A stretch of 57,492 nt of DNA from Rheinheimera faecalis (GTDB taxonomy: Bacteria > Pseudomonadota > Gammaproteobacteria > Enterobacterales > Alteromonadaceae). The notes beneath the pieces were generated by a model. The model did no database searches. It worked only from the letters and a program-made list of their open reading frames with translations, and was not told the origin of the DNA. Shown here piece after piece: positions 1-8,895 of this stretch. Made by a program: the position numbers and the translations under genes. The stretch spans positions 1 through 57,492 of the forward strand of contig NZ_JAJOYT010000018.1 of the NCBI RefSeq assembly GCF_021290965.1, written 5' to 3'. Position 1 is the stretch's first letter, and each line of letters opens with the position of its first letter.

Positions 1-140
1 GCTTTCGCTGCGACCTGGGGTCGCCTTTTATGAATTACATCCATGTAATTCACCCTACGGGCCAGCCTTCGGCTGTTAGAAAGTGCTTCCTGCACTTTCT
101 TGCTTTGGATAGCTTTCTTTTGGCGAAGCAAAAGAAAGTA
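1..140 (-). repeat. Structured hairpin repeat, same family as the array near 29.1-29.4 kb
   Basis: Read on the minus strand, this stretch has a hairpin with loop AGGAA (9-bp stem, 78-100), the linker GGCCCGTAGGGTGA, and a hairpin with loop ATGGAT (8-bp stem, 31-52). A GCGACC/GGTCGC hairpin lies at 10-24 and a 9-bp stem at 113-138. The order of CAGGA-type hairpin, AACAG, GGCCCGNAGGG and ATGGAT hairpin matches the units at 29091-29430, so both belong to one family. No gene is visible from 1 to 373; bases 141-373 hold nothing else I recognise except the ribosome site of the next gene. Confidence 0.7.
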
Positions 141-373
141 TCTCGCCAGCGGCGAAACGTTTTTAGCATAATATCCAGCACTTGCTTCTAAACCAGCTCT
201 GTACCCCAGACAGAATGTAAGCGTCACAACGACCATACCGCAAGATGTGGCCGCCACAGCCATCCTGTCTCTAATACAACTTTCATCTTTTGGCGACTTT
301 TTAGTCACATTAGCTCTGCTAGCCTGCCAGCGTTTCTTCAAATAAATACGGTCAATTTTTGGAGGTTAGCGAG

Positions 374-2758
374 ATGAGTAGACAATTAAAACAACTATGG
401 TGTTTGACTCTGTGGGTGCTGCTGATTGGCTTGCCACTTTTTACCCATGCAGCAGAGGCGCCTGGTGCGCTGACCTTTATCGTCAAAGATCAAAATACTG
501 ATCGGCCACTGTCAAAGGTGCAGATCACTATTAAGCAAAGGGAAACCTCTGCTACTCAAACTTTAGAAACTGACGAGCAAGGTCGCATCCTTGTTGAGTC
601 GCTTGAGCCAGGTCTGTACTCGGTGGACGTCGCCAAAAGCGGCTTTGCTTCATTAAATGCGCCCAGTGTGCGGGTGGTGACGCGCAAAACTATCAAAATA
701 GAATTCGAACTTAAAGAGCACTCCATTGAGGTTGTAGAGGTTAGGGGGCGACAATCTGATACATTTGCATCTGGCTCCAGTACCTATCTCGACAGAGAAG
801 CCCTGGCAAGCGCTGTTGGCGGAGGTGCAGATCCGCTGCTGTCGTTGGACGGATTGCCTGGCCTGGCATCCGCCAGTGAGTTTGCCAGCTTTAGTGTACG
901 TGGCCGTGGCCCACGAGATAATTTGTTATTCGTTGATGACTTTCCCTTTGATAAAGCGGTGCACTTTGATGCAACTTTAGGTGAAGAGGAAGATGTCGGT
1001 GGTGGTGGTCGTTTCTCTATTTTTGCACCGAACGTGATCGGCGGAGCAGAGTTCTCACCCGGTGGTTGGGGGCCAGCTTATGGCGGCCGGGCAGCATCAC
1101 TGCTCAAATTAGACGTCGCTGATGGTAATCCAAGCCCTTCAGCCAGTTTTCGTTACGACCTTGCAGGTTATGAAGTGGGTTACGATGGCCCTACCGGTAT
1201 CACGGATGACTCTACTATGCTGTTTTCTGCAAGGCGGCTGGACTTCGGCGCTTTGTTTGAAACTATTGAAGAACTGGATATTGGCGAGCCTGTGTTAAGA
1301 GATATCATCCTAAAGTCGGTTATACCCATCAATCAGAACCATAGCTTTGAAATTTTGCTGATGGATACCCACGAAGACTATGTTCGCGACGTCACTCACG
1401 TTTTTGCATCGCCTAATTTTGAAGATGTTGCGCTTCAGTCTGCCGAACAAGATAGTGATTTGTATGGTCTGACATTGCGATCATTGGTAGGTGAAGATGC
1501 GGTCTGGACCAATAAGGTCTACTACCGCAAAAGCGACAAGTTAAGCTCAGAGGGCGAAGCATTTCCTGATCTGGTACCCGCAGGATCACCGGCGTCTGAT
1601 TTTCCGGTGCGGGAAGACATTATTACCATAGGTGAAAATGAAACGGAGACGGGCTGGCGAAGCGATTTTGAAACAGCGAATCAATGGGGTCTGTTCAGTT
1701 CTGGTGTTCAGCTCACGCAAATTGATCTGGACTACAACACAGTCTTAGATGGCGATTGGAACCGGTTTGTTTACGACGACGATGATTTCAGACCAGACCC
1801 ACAGCAGCTCTTTATTGTGCTGACTCCTGAGAACATCAATTCTTCAATAAACCAAAAAGAAACGAGTTATGCTGGCTACGTTAATCAGGTTTTTGAGCAG
1901 GGTGATTGGGATTTCGGCACTGGCTTGCGGCTCGAACGGGACGGTTTTGCCGACGAAAGCCTAGTGTCACCCAGGTTCAGCCTTAACTGGCAGCCAGCTG
2001 GTAAGGTCAGATATTTTGCGAGTGCAGGACTTTTTCATCAGTCGCCACGCTTTCTATACCTGGCTGCTAACGAGTCAAACGACCTGAAGAATGAAAAAAT
2101 CAGCCATGCTAGTGTTGGTTTCAAATATTTCCCGAACACCAATTGGTCTGTGTTGACTGAGGCCTATTATCAAAAGCTCGACGATTTGGTGGTCGACCTT
2201 GATAGAGCAAGCGGTACCTTTGCCAACATGGGGGACGGCACATCGTACGGCGTCGATATCGTGCTTATGGGGACAATTCGTGAAGGCCTATACGCTAGCG
2301 CAACCTATTCTTACAACGATGCCGTAGTTGATCGCAAAGACGGTCGCGGTGACGTAGCCGCTGAATTCAGTCGCGACCATGTGGCTACCCTCGGCTTGAC
2401 CTGGGAAATCAATGATCGCTGGAAGGTTGCCGGGCGCTACAAATATCTTTCCGGCAGACCAGACGACATTTTTATTATTCATTCAGACGTTTTGGGTGCC
2501 GGACAACCCTTACGCTACTCGAAAGAGATCACAGAACGTAATGTAGGTCGCAAAAGCGGTTCAGGCTTGTTGAACCTTCGTGTGGACTATAGACGAGCAT
2601 TTGGCCCTATAGATGTCACGGCCTTTCTCGATGTCATCAACGTCACCTCAGCTTCGTCAAGCGATGACACTGAGTTTGACTATCGCCGGGGCGTTGAAGT
2701 GAAAGACGATAGCGAAGCCGAGCCACTGATTGGTCTTCGATTTGACTACGCTTGGTAA
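374..2758 (+). CDS. TonB-dependent outer-membrane receptor with N-terminal carboxypeptidase-regulatory-like domain
   Basis: Predicted outer-membrane active transporter of 794 residues. The start is ATG 374 because GGAGG at 361-365 sits 8 bases upstream; an in-frame TTG at 359 would place the start before that site. A signal peptide runs to about residue 27 (THA/AEA). A beta-sandwich of the CarboxypepD_reg type follows (about 28-105), then a plug domain opening with EVVEVRG and containing SVRGRGPRDNLLFVDDFP, then a long beta-barrel. The C-terminal residue is Trp rather than the usual Phe. It is followed 41 bases later by a two-component pair, which suggests joint regulation. The substrate cannot be read from the sequence. 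No siderophore, vitamin B12 or glycan genes lie nearby. Confidence 0.88.
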   Translation: MSRQLKQLWCLTLWVLLIGLPLFTHAAEAPGALTFIVKDQNTDRPLSKVQITIKQRETSATQTLETDEQGRILVESLEPGLYSVDVAKSGFASLNAPSVRVVTRKTIKIEFELKEHSIEVVEVRGRQSDTFASGSSTYLDREALASAVGGGADPLLSLDGLPGLASASEFASFSVRGRGPRDNLLFVDDFPFDKAVHFDATLGEEEDVGGGGRFSIFAPNVIGGAEFSPGGWGPAYGGRAASLLKLDVADGNPSPSASFRYDLAGYEVGYDGPTGITDDSTMLFSARRLDFGALFETIEELDIGEPVLRDIILKSVIPINQNHSFEILLMDTHEDYVRDVTHVFASPNFEDVALQSAEQDSDLYGLTLRSLVGEDAVWTNKVYYRKSDKLSSEGEAFPDLVPAGSPASDFPVREDIITIGENETETGWRSDFETANQWGLFSSGVQLTQIDLDYNTVLDGDWNRFVYDDDDFRPDPQQLFIVLTPENINSSINQKETSYAGYVNQVFEQGDWDFGTGLRLERDGFADESLVSPRFSLNWQPAGKVRYFASAGLFHQSPRFLYLAANESNDLKNEKISHASVGFKYFPNTNWSVLTEAYYQKLDDLVVDLDRASGTFANMGDGTSYGVDIVLMGTIREGLYASATYSYNDAVVDRKDGRGDVAAEFSRDHVATLGLTWEINDRWKVAGRYKYLSGRPDDIFIIHSDVLGAGQPLRYSKEITERNVGRKSGSGLLNLRVDYRRAFGPIDVTAFLDVINVTSASSSDDTEFDYRRGVEVKDDSEAEPLIGLRFDYAW

Positions 2759-2799
2759 GATCGAGTGCAAGGGCTAGAACCGGTAAGGAGTAACAGCAG

Positions 2800-3501
2800 A
2801 TGGTCCAAAAATTGGGTGCAGCGCCAGTAAGAGTGTTGATTGTCGAAGATAACCGCGACATTTGTGCCAACATTGCCGCCTATCTCGAAAAGCATAGCTA
2901 TATTCTGGATTTTGCCTACGACGGTATAAGCGCGATGCACCTGGCGTTGACGAACCCGTTTGACGTCATTGTACTGGACCTGATGCTGCCCGGTATGGAT
3001 GGCCTGAGTTTTTGCAAAAAGCTGCGCGCTGATGCCAACATAGATAAACCCGTGTTGATGCTGACTGCGCGCGACACGCTTGACGATAAACTAAAGGGGT
3101 TCGAAGCGGGAGCTGATGACTATTTGGTTAAGCCATTTGCATTACAGGAGTTGCACGCACGACTGCAGGCGCTGTACAAACGTAGTCATGGCAAAACCGA
3201 CAACCTGCTCACTGTGGGTGAGCTGACTCTGAATAAGTCGACGCTGCAAGTGTATCGCGCCGGGCTGCGTGTTGATCTCAACCCGACCTGCATGAAACTA
3301 CTGCAACGATTGATGGAAGAAGCGCCTGCTGTTGTGGATCGCGAAGCTCTCGAAACCTTGTTGTGGGCAGACGAGCTGCCTGATGGTGATGCACTTCGCT
3401 CGCATATGTACAAGCTGCGCCAGGCGATAGACAGGCCCTTTGATAGCCCGCTTATTCATACAGTGCATCGTATTGGTTATCGAATTGCGGAGGATGCTTA
3501 G
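2800..3501 (+). CDS. OmpR/PhoB-type response regulator
   Basis: DNA-binding response regulator of 233 residues. The receiver domain occupies about 10-125 with acidic pocket E16-D17, phosphoacceptor D60 (DVIVLDLMLPGMDG), T89 and K111 (LVKPF). A winged-helix output domain of the Trans_reg_C type fills about 135-233 and ends TVHRIGYRIAEDA. A GGAG site lies upstream of the ATG. The cognate kinase starts 2 bases after the stop, and its ribosome site lies inside the end of this gene, so the two are translated together. Because it follows the TonB receptor, regulation of that receptor is the obvious inference. No operator could be identified. Confidence 0.93.
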   Translation: MVQKLGAAPVRVLIVEDNRDICANIAAYLEKHSYILDFAYDGISAMHLALTNPFDVIVLDLMLPGMDGLSFCKKLRADANIDKPVLMLTARDTLDDKLKGFEAGADDYLVKPFALQELHARLQALYKRSHGKTDNLLTVGELTLNKSTLQVYRAGLRVDLNPTCMKLLQRLMEEAPAVVDREALETLLWADELPDGDALRSHMYKLRQAIDRPFDSPLIHTVHRIGYRIAEDA

Positions 3502-3503
3502 CC

Positions 3504-4733
3504 ATGTACCGTCGCAGTTTACGCCAGCGTGTCGCCTTTGCATTTGCGGTCTGTGTTGCTGTACTCAGCCTGGCCTGGGGCTTTGCTTTTTTTGGTGCGA
3601 TCAGGTTGAGCGAAGACCGTGTGCTGATGCAGCAGCTGGAGGTTGCCGCCAAAAGTTATCCCACAGTAACGATGAACCTTCGCGGATACGATGATATTGC
3701 CAGCCTACCGGAATCACTGCAGGAATGGGCGCAGACGAACCCAACTGAAGGATTGTACGAATTCGAAGCCGAAGAATTGCATGTCGCTGTTATAGCTTCT
3801 GACAATAAACAACAAAAGGCCTTTGTGGTGTTTGATGTTGCCGGTATTGAGGCTGCATCCTCAGAGGATTGGTGGTTGCTGCTCGTTATAAGTGGTGTGG
3901 TGGGGACCTTGGGTGTTTTGGGTTTTGGGCTTGGAATTGTGGTGATGCGCAGGGCTGTCGCCCCTGTAGCGCAACTCGCCAAAGCTGTTGCGGACATCGA
4001 TCTTGAACACCTGTCGGCCGCTGATCATAAACGTATAGAGTCTGGCCGCTTTGGAGACGATGAGGTCGGTGTGCTCGCGAGGACTATTGAGAGTACTCTT
4101 GAGCGCATCAGCGCCTTTGTTGCGAGGGAGCGGGACTTTACCAGTTCAGCCAGCCATGAGTTGCGCACTCCCATCACTGTGATCACAGGCGCGCTTGAAC
4201 TGCTGGAACAAAGTGAGCTGTCAGCGACCGATGTTCAGACACTAGACCGGGTCAGGCGCGCAACGCTCGATATGAAAACCACCATTGAAATGTTCTTATG
4301 CCTCGCCCGCGAAACGGATAACGGCTTATATGACGAGCAGTTTTTAGTGGCGCCGTTGGTGAGGCAGGCGATCGATCTGCAGCGACACTTGCTAAACCGC
4401 AAGTTGGTCGATGTTGAAATTGACTATATTGAAAACCCTTGCGTCTGCGGGCATCAACAGGCTTTTTCTATCGCGGTCAATAATCTGGTGCGAAATGCAT
4501 TCGAGCATACGCACACCGGGCAGGGGCCAATCTCGATTCTCATTAAAGAGCACGAGCTATTAATTACCAATCAGCTTAGCAGTGACGTTTACAAGCTGCA
4601 CACGCCGACTGGTTCGTCATCCCAGGGACATGGCTTGGGTCTGGGAATAGTGCAACGGCTATGTGAACGTAATGGCTGGTCCTTTAGGCTGCACATTGAG
4701 GGCGCGCGCGTAGTTGCCTGTCTTTCGTGGTGA
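3504..4733 (+). CDS. Two-component sensor histidine kinase
   Basis: Inner-membrane kinase of 409 residues, partner of the preceding regulator. The first membrane segment is about residues 9-31, followed by a roughly 90-residue periplasmic sensor, a second membrane segment about 123-148, and a HAMP-like linker. The dimerisation and phosphoacceptor motif is SASHELRTP with H218. The ATP-binding domain has an N box (NNLVRNAFEHT, 326-336) and a glycine-rich lid (GHGLGLGIV, 375-383). The usual G1 motif DxGxG is not present: the equivalent strand reads LLITNQLSS. The protein may therefore bind ATP atypically or act mainly as a phosphatase. The sensed signal is unknown. Confidence 0.9.
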   Translation: MYRRSLRQRVAFAFAVCVAVLSLAWGFAFFGAIRLSEDRVLMQQLEVAAKSYPTVTMNLRGYDDIASLPESLQEWAQTNPTEGLYEFEAEELHVAVIASDNKQQKAFVVFDVAGIEAASSEDWWLLLVISGVVGTLGVLGFGLGIVVMRRAVAPVAQLAKAVADIDLEHLSAADHKRIESGRFGDDEVGVLARTIESTLERISAFVARERDFTSSASHELRTPITVITGALELLEQSELSATDVQTLDRVRRATLDMKTTIEMFLCLARETDNGLYDEQFLVAPLVRQAIDLQRHLLNRKLVDVEIDYIENPCVCGHQQAFSIAVNNLVRNAFEHTHTGQGPISILIKEHELLITNQLSSDVYKLHTPTGSSSQGHGLGLGIVQRLCERNGWSFRLHIEGARVVACLSW

Positions 4734-4811
4734 TGACGGTAGAAATCGCATGACTGCTTTCGCTTTTTGCCATCAACCAGAACAGGAGTAGATGCAAAGC
4801 CCAGAAAAAGC

Positions 4812-5345
4812 TTATTTGCAACTATACCTGCTTTGCACAAAACCACTCTGGTACACCCGGGTTTCCAGATGTTGTAGTTTTAAATCCGCAGCTAAAGTAC
4901 CAAACAGTGGTATACCTTCTCCTATCAACACCGGAATACGGGTGAGCGTCAATTCATCCACTAGCTGATGGCGCAGGCTTTGTTGAATGATATTACCGCC
5001 ATCCAGATAAACAGCTTTATAACCTTGCTGCTTAAGCTGATGAAGAATATCCACCATAGCACCCTGACGGATCTCTACTTTGTCTTGTAGTTCAGGCGGT
5101 AAATCAGCAGAGCTTAGCTGATGACTCAACACTACAGTTTTCACCGGATAGGGCCATTCAATACCAAAGCTCAGTACTTTTTCAAAGGTCGCCCGACCCA
5201 TCAGGATCAGATCAATGCCGGACATAAAGGCGCTATAGCCATGATCGTCTGTTGAGTCTGTGGCAGAGGTTAACCAATTGATGTCGCCATCTTTTTTGGC
5301 GATAAAACCGTCCAGGCTGGTGGCTATAAATACTTTTACTTTCAT
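4812..5345 (-). CDS. Dihydrofolate reductase/RibD C-terminal-like family protein
   Basis: Cytoplasmic protein of 177 residues with the DHFR-like fold of the RibD C-terminal domain, as in the YwjB/YyaP group. Supporting motifs are KVFIATSLDGFIAKKDGDINW at the start, LILMGRATFEKVL in the middle, and YLDGGNIIQQSL plus a TRIPVLIGEGIPLFG strand near the end. These place a nucleotide in the NADPH pocket, but members of this group are not proven dihydrofolate reductases, and the substrate is unknown. The gene converges on the histidine kinase, with 78 bases between stops, and is transcribed separately from the SDR gene on its other side. Confidence 0.85.
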   Translation of the reverse strand: MKVKVFIATSLDGFIAKKDGDINWLTSATDSTDDHGYSAFMSGIDLILMGRATFEKVLSFGIEWPYPVKTVVLSHQLSSADLPPELQDKVEIRQGAMVDILHQLKQQGYKAVYLDGGNIIQQSLRHQLVDELTLTRIPVLIGEGIPLFGTLAADLKLQHLETRVYQSGFVQSRYSCK

Positions 5346-5390
5346 TGGTTTTCCGCCCTTTAAATGACAAGTTACAGCAGCAACTATCAG

Positions 5391-5440
5391 AACAGAAAAC
5401 TCCCCCGGCGAACAGTTAAAACTTGTAGTTCAGCCGGGGG
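5391..5440 (-). terminator. Intrinsic terminator after the SDR gene
   Basis: An 8-bp G+C stem (CCCCCGGC at 5402-5409 paired with GCCGGGGG at 5433-5440) is followed on the minus strand by AGTTTTCTG. The position just downstream of the SDR stop fits termination of that gene. Confidence 0.7.
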
Positions 5441-5452
5441 ACTTTGTTAGTA

Positions 5453-6163
5453 TTAATGTCCTGGCAGTGCATGCAAATACACTTGCGGAGCAGAAGACAA
5501 GGCCTGATGGATCATTTGAGTAGGCTCATCGGCCAGCACTTGATCAGCACCTTGCTCTAAACCATCTAAAGTACGGCTGACGACTTGCTCTGCTGATACC
5601 TTAGGCACATCTAAACCTTTGGTTAAATCAGTGTCGATAAAACCTACGTGTAAACCCAACACCTGAGTTTGCTGAGCTGCCAGCTCCTGACGTACCGCAT
5701 TGGTCATGGACCAGGCGGCTGATTTAGTCACAGAGTAGGTGGCTAATAACGGGCCTGTGATCCAGCTGGCAATAGACAACACATTGATAATGCCACCGCC
5801 GCCGTTTGTTGCCAGCACTGGGGCAAAACTCTGAGTTAAACGCAGTGGGCCATAAAGGTTGGTTTCCAGCTGACGACGCATCATGGTTTCAGCATCTTCG
5901 GTCAGCATGGCGCCAAGTTCTGCTACACCAGCGTTATTGATTAACAAGGTCAGATCTGAACATTGTTCTACCAGTCGTGCTATATCGTCCTTGTTAGTCA
6001 CATCTAACTTCACCGGAATTACACCTTCCAGTGTGATGCTATCCGGGTTGCGTGCTGCGGCATACACTTTACGGGCACCACGGGCCAATGCTTCTTTTGC
6101 AAAAGCCAAACCTAAACCACGGTTAGCGCCTGTCACTAATACCACTGCATTTTCAAGTTTCAT
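5453..6163 (-). CDS. Short-chain dehydrogenase/reductase (SDR)
   Basis: Cytoplasmic NAD(P)-dependent oxidoreductase of 236 residues, the classical SDR length. The cofactor motif TGANRGLG starts at residue 11, the NNAG motif lies at 76-79, and the catalytic residues are probably S130, Y143 and K147 (YSVTK). The C-terminal variable region gives no substrate clue. It follows the TetR gene on the same strand with a 65-base gap. That gap holds an operator-like inverted repeat shared with the TetR promoter region, so SDR is probably a direct repression target with its own promoter. Such TetR-SDR pairs often respond to reactive aldehydes or quinones, but that is inference. Confidence 0.9.
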   Translation of the reverse strand: MKLENAVVLVTGANRGLGLAFAKEALARGARKVYAAARNPDSITLEGVIPVKLDVTNKDDIARLVEQCSDLTLLINNAGVAELGAMLTEDAETMMRRQLETNLYGPLRLTQSFAPVLATNGGGGIINVLSIASWITGPLLATYSVTKSAAWSMTNAVRQELAAQQTQVLGLHVGFIDTDLTKGLDVPKVSAEQVVSRTLDGLEQGADQVLADEPTQMIHQALSSAPQVYLHALPGH

Positions 6164-6182
6164 ATCATTTACCTTATTAAAA

Positions 6183-6200
6183 ATATGATTATTGTCATAT
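6183..6200. promoter_or_regulatory. Putative TetR operator upstream of the SDR gene
   Basis: The inverted repeat ATATGA-N6-TCATAT lies 20-37 bases before the SDR start codon. The same half-sites and spacing occur upstream of the adjacent TetR gene at 6847-6864, and both lie between genes. This is the expected pattern for a repressor that controls itself and its neighbour. Confidence 0.7.
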
Positions 6201-6228
6201 TTGTGGTTAAAAAAAAGGGCGAACCCGA

Positions 6229-6825
6229 CTATTGGTGTTGTTGACTCTCTGCATAACGTCGAACTAAATCTTCACGGCTTGCTGTTAAATAAAAGCTTGC
6301 CTGATCTGTGCCTTTTAAACCCCGTGCCAGCTGAAGCGAACCAATCAATGTGCTGGTCAGTAAAAACGCACTCTCGCGGTTTAGCTTCTGATTGCTGAGC
6401 TGCTGCACTTTTTCCACATAAGCCTCAATAAGTTTGCCCGCTACAGCCTTTGTTGTTGCGTCCAGCCGGAAAAAATCTGAACCAAGCGCTGCCACAGGGC
6501 AACCTGCACCTTCTGTGCAGTTGTTCAGATGTTGCTCCGACAAGTAGGTTTCGATAAAAGCAGTGAGTGGTTCACTGCCTTCACTGATCGCTTGTGCCAA
6601 GCTTTGTCTGAGTACTTCTGCTGATTCGTTGCCCGCATAAGCTAAAGCTTCGGCCAGTAATGCATCTCTGTTGGCAAAATGCGCATAAAAACCGCCGTGT
6701 GTTAAACCCGCTTGTTTCATCACATCTGCGACAGCCAAAGAGTCAAAGCCATCCCTGCGAATAATTTTTGCAGCAGTCTGCAGAATTCGCTGGTGGGTCA
6801 TCTCTTTTTTACTTAAAGCTGTCAT
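6229..6825 (-). CDS. TetR/AcrR-family transcriptional repressor
   Basis: Regulator of 198 residues. The N-terminal helix-turn-helix covers about 10-57 (ILQTAAKIIRRDGFDSLAV...GGFYAHFANRDALLAEAL), and the C-terminal ligand and dimer domain follows. The start is taken as ATG 6825; a TTG one codon upstream is also in frame. A cysteine-containing stretch, NCTEGAGCPVAALGSD, resembles segments in TetR proteins that sense electrophiles or oxidants, but ligand type is inference. Two copies of ATATGA-N6-TCATAT, one upstream of this gene and one upstream of the SDR gene, argue for autorepression and control of the SDR gene. Confidence 0.9.
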   Translation of the reverse strand: MTALSKKEMTHQRILQTAAKIIRRDGFDSLAVADVMKQAGLTHGGFYAHFANRDALLAEALAYAGNESAEVLRQSLAQAISEGSEPLTAFIETYLSEQHLNNCTEGAGCPVAALGSDFFRLDATTKAVAGKLIEAYVEKVQQLSNQKLNRESAFLLTSTLIGSLQLARGLKGTDQASFYLTASREDLVRRYAESQQHQ

Positions 6826-6846
6826 CAAAATAGCCTATGGTTGATT

Positions 6847-6864
6847 ATATGATGATCATCATAT
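6847..6864. promoter_or_regulatory. Putative TetR autoregulatory operator
   Basis: The perfect 18-bp palindrome ATATGATGATCATCATAT lies 22-39 bases upstream of the TetR start. Its outer half-sites and 6-base spacing are identical to the site at 6183-6200. Confidence 0.75.
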
Positions 6865-6973
6865 TTTTAATTGTACCTGCTGGCAAGTACTTTTTTTGAG
6901 CAAATGTCTGTGTCTGACGCAGCGCTGGTTTAAGTGATTGAGTTTTAGGGTTTTATAGTGGAAAAATAATGAC

Positions 6974-7426
6974 TCAGCGATCTGAGTCCAAATAGTGTTG
7001 CAGCTGCACAACCCGCTTTGGCCGTTCAAACAACTGATACAACTCCAGCCAGTCGGACAACTGCATCAGCGGTAAATCCTGTTGCCATCTGGTTTTTTCA
7101 GGCAGAAACTCAAACCCTTGCAAACCGTCGTCTTTGAGCACCTGTATGCCCGCCATCAGTTCGATTTCAAGGCCATTTTTACGAAACCGGGCAAAGCCCT
7201 TGCTGCGATAAATGGGATGGAGCGATACAGGCACAAGGTGGGCATACTGGCTTAGCAGAGCTTTAAACTGCTCAAAGCGTTCCAGTGTGCAGACCAAATC
7301 CAAATCCCGGGCTTGTGGCTCAATACCATAACACTGCAATAAAAAGCTGCCGCCTATGGCCCAGTCTTTTGGGCCAAGCAGTTGGACTAATTCTGTGGCT
7401 ATTTGCCTGATCTCAGTTTGTTGCAT
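6974..7426 (-). CDS. Nucleotidyltransferase-fold protein of unknown function
   Basis: Protein of 150 residues with hallmarks of the minimal polymerase-beta nucleotidyltransferase fold: AIGGSFLLQCYG (GGS at 25-27) followed by ARDLDLVC (DLD at 41-43) and a later acidic strand LEIELMAG. The layout resembles AbiEii/MNT-like or kanamycin-nucleotidyltransferase-like proteins, but no antitoxin-like partner is adjacent. It starts 14 bases before the xseA stop on the same strand, so it is probably translated by coupling to xseA. The role cannot be read from the sequence; a housekeeping nucleotide or RNA modification role is as likely as defence. Confidence 0.75.
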   Translation of the reverse strand: MQQTEIRQIATELVQLLGPKDWAIGGSFLLQCYGIEPQARDLDLVCTLERFEQFKALLSQYAHLVPVSLHPIYRSKGFARFRKNGLEIELMAGIQVLKDDGLQGFEFLPEKTRWQQDLPLMQLSDWLELYQLFERPKRVVQLQHYLDSDR

Positions 7427-8765
7427 CAGAGGGGGCAGAAATCTGTTCGATACGGGCGATAAAATGCCCCTTCGCCAGCTGGGTTTTCACCTGTTGGCCT
7501 GGTTGTAGCGTCGATGCATCCGTAATCACTTGCTGCTGTTCATCAAAGCTGATGCTGTAGCCCCGCTCTAAAGTGGCTAAGGGGCTGACAGTATGCAAGC
7601 GGCTGCTTTGCAATAACCACTGCTGCTGCTTTTGCTTCAGTAACTGCTGCATAGATTGTTGTAACTGATGGTTGTGCTGACTCAGCTTTTGTTGTTGCTG
7701 TTTAATCCGCACCAGTGGCGTCAGTTGTTGCAAACGATGTTGTAAAAACTGCTGCTGTTGGGCTGCTTTGTCGATACGTCGTAGCAAGGCATTTTGCAAT
7801 CGCATTTGCAGTTCATCCAGATACTGCTGCTGTTGCTGTAAACGTCGTGCCGGGTCAAGTAAAGTTAATCGGTGCACCAAAGCCGTTAAACGGGGTTGCT
7901 GCTGCCGTAAATAGCTTTGCATCGAACGTTGCAGCCGTTGTTCTGCGGATAGCACTAACTGCAGTTGTTGTTGCTGATCCGGTGATACCAGCTCTGCCGC
8001 AGCAGATGGCGTGGCTGCGCGCACATCAGCGACAAAGTCGGCTATGGTAAAGTCAATTTCATGACCTACAGCGCTGACGGTTGGAATAGGGCAATGCGCT
8101 ATTAAACGTGCCACCTGTTCATCGTTAAAACACCATAAATCTTCCAGCGAACCACCACCACGGCCAATTAGTAAGACATCGACTTCGTTGCGTGTTATGG
8201 CTTTTTGAATGGCATTGTAAATTTGTGCCGGAGCCTGAGTGCCCTGGACTAAACAAGGATAAATAATCACTTCCAGGGCTGGAGCCCGGCGTTGCAGTAC
8301 TGTGATGATATCGCGGATCGCAGCGCCCGTAGGGGAGGTGACCACTCCAACTTTTTGTACTTTCTTCGGCAGCGGCTTTTTGCGTTCAGGTGCTAATAAA
8401 CCTTCAGCGGCTAAAGTGGCTTTGATTTGTTCGTATTGTTGCTTGAGTAAGCCGTCACCTGCAGGTTCCAGCATATCGGCCAATAACTGATATTCACCGC
8501 GAGGTTCATACACACTGATACGGGCGCGGATCAGAATTTGCTGACCATTTTTTGGCTGCAGGCTGGCGTATCTGTTGCTTTGTTTAAACATCGCCACTTT
8601 CACCTGAGCGGCCTGATCTTTTAACGAAAAGTACCAGTGGCCGGAAGAGGCTGCGATAAAATTAGATACTTCACCCACCAACCAAAGCTGACGAAATTGC
8701 AGCTCAAGAGTCAGGCGAACTTCAGAGTTTAAGCGGGAGACAGTATAAATATCAGCTTGCGACAT
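7413..8765 (-). CDS. xseA: Exodeoxyribonuclease VII large subunit
   Basis: Catalytic subunit of the nuclease that degrades single-stranded DNA from either end, in complex with XseB. Length is 450 residues, close to the E. coli protein. The N-terminal OB fold begins [15 protein letters not shown] with WLVGEVSNF. The catalytic core contains [31 protein letters not shown] and [25 protein letters not shown] (positions about 137-250). A very glutamine-rich coiled coil follows (about 260-400), and a short C-terminal sheet contains LERGYSISF. The gene is divergent from guaB, a neighbourhood common in gammaproteobacteria. xseB is not in the window. Confidence 0.97.
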   Translation of the reverse strand: MSQADIYTVSRLNSEVRLTLELQFRQLWLVGEVSNFIAASSGHWYFSLKDQAAQVKVAMFKQSNRYASLQPKNGQQILIRARISVYEPRGEYQLLADMLEPAGDGLLKQQYEQIKATLAAEGLLAPERKKPLPKKVQKVGVVTSPTGAAIRDIITVLQRRAPALEVIIYPCLVQGTQAPAQIYNAIQKAITRNEVDVLLIGRGGGSLEDLWCFNDEQVARLIAHCPIPTVSAVGHEIDFTIADFVADVRAATPSAAAELVSPDQQQQLQLVLSAEQRLQRSMQSYLRQQQPRLTALVHRLTLLDPARRLQQQQQYLDELQMRLQNALLRRIDKAAQQQQFLQHRLQQLTPLVRIKQQQQKLSQHNHQLQQSMQQLLKQKQQQWLLQSSRLHTVSPLATLERGYSISFDEQQQVITDASTLQPGQQVKTQLAKGHFIARIEQISAPSDATN

Positions 8766-8895
8766 AACAGAGATCTCAACGGTTCAGGTGGCTAATGTAA
8801 CACAAAAGCGAAAAATTGATTGTGGCAAGGCGCAAAAGCGGATAAAATTGCGCCGCAACATTCCCCCCTCTTTTTTTAACAGCGAGATTGTTGCA

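Noticed and set aside
374-4733. Sugar or starch utilisation locus (SusC/SusD-like)
   Set aside because: No SusD-like lipoprotein or glycoside hydrolase is present, and the receptor lacks a SusC-specific signature that I can see.
8821-8860. Possible PurR operator upstream of guaB (GGCGCAA...TTGCGCC)
   Set aside because: The half-sites are 12 bases apart, whereas PurR needs a compact 16-base palindrome. It is better seen as a weak hairpin.
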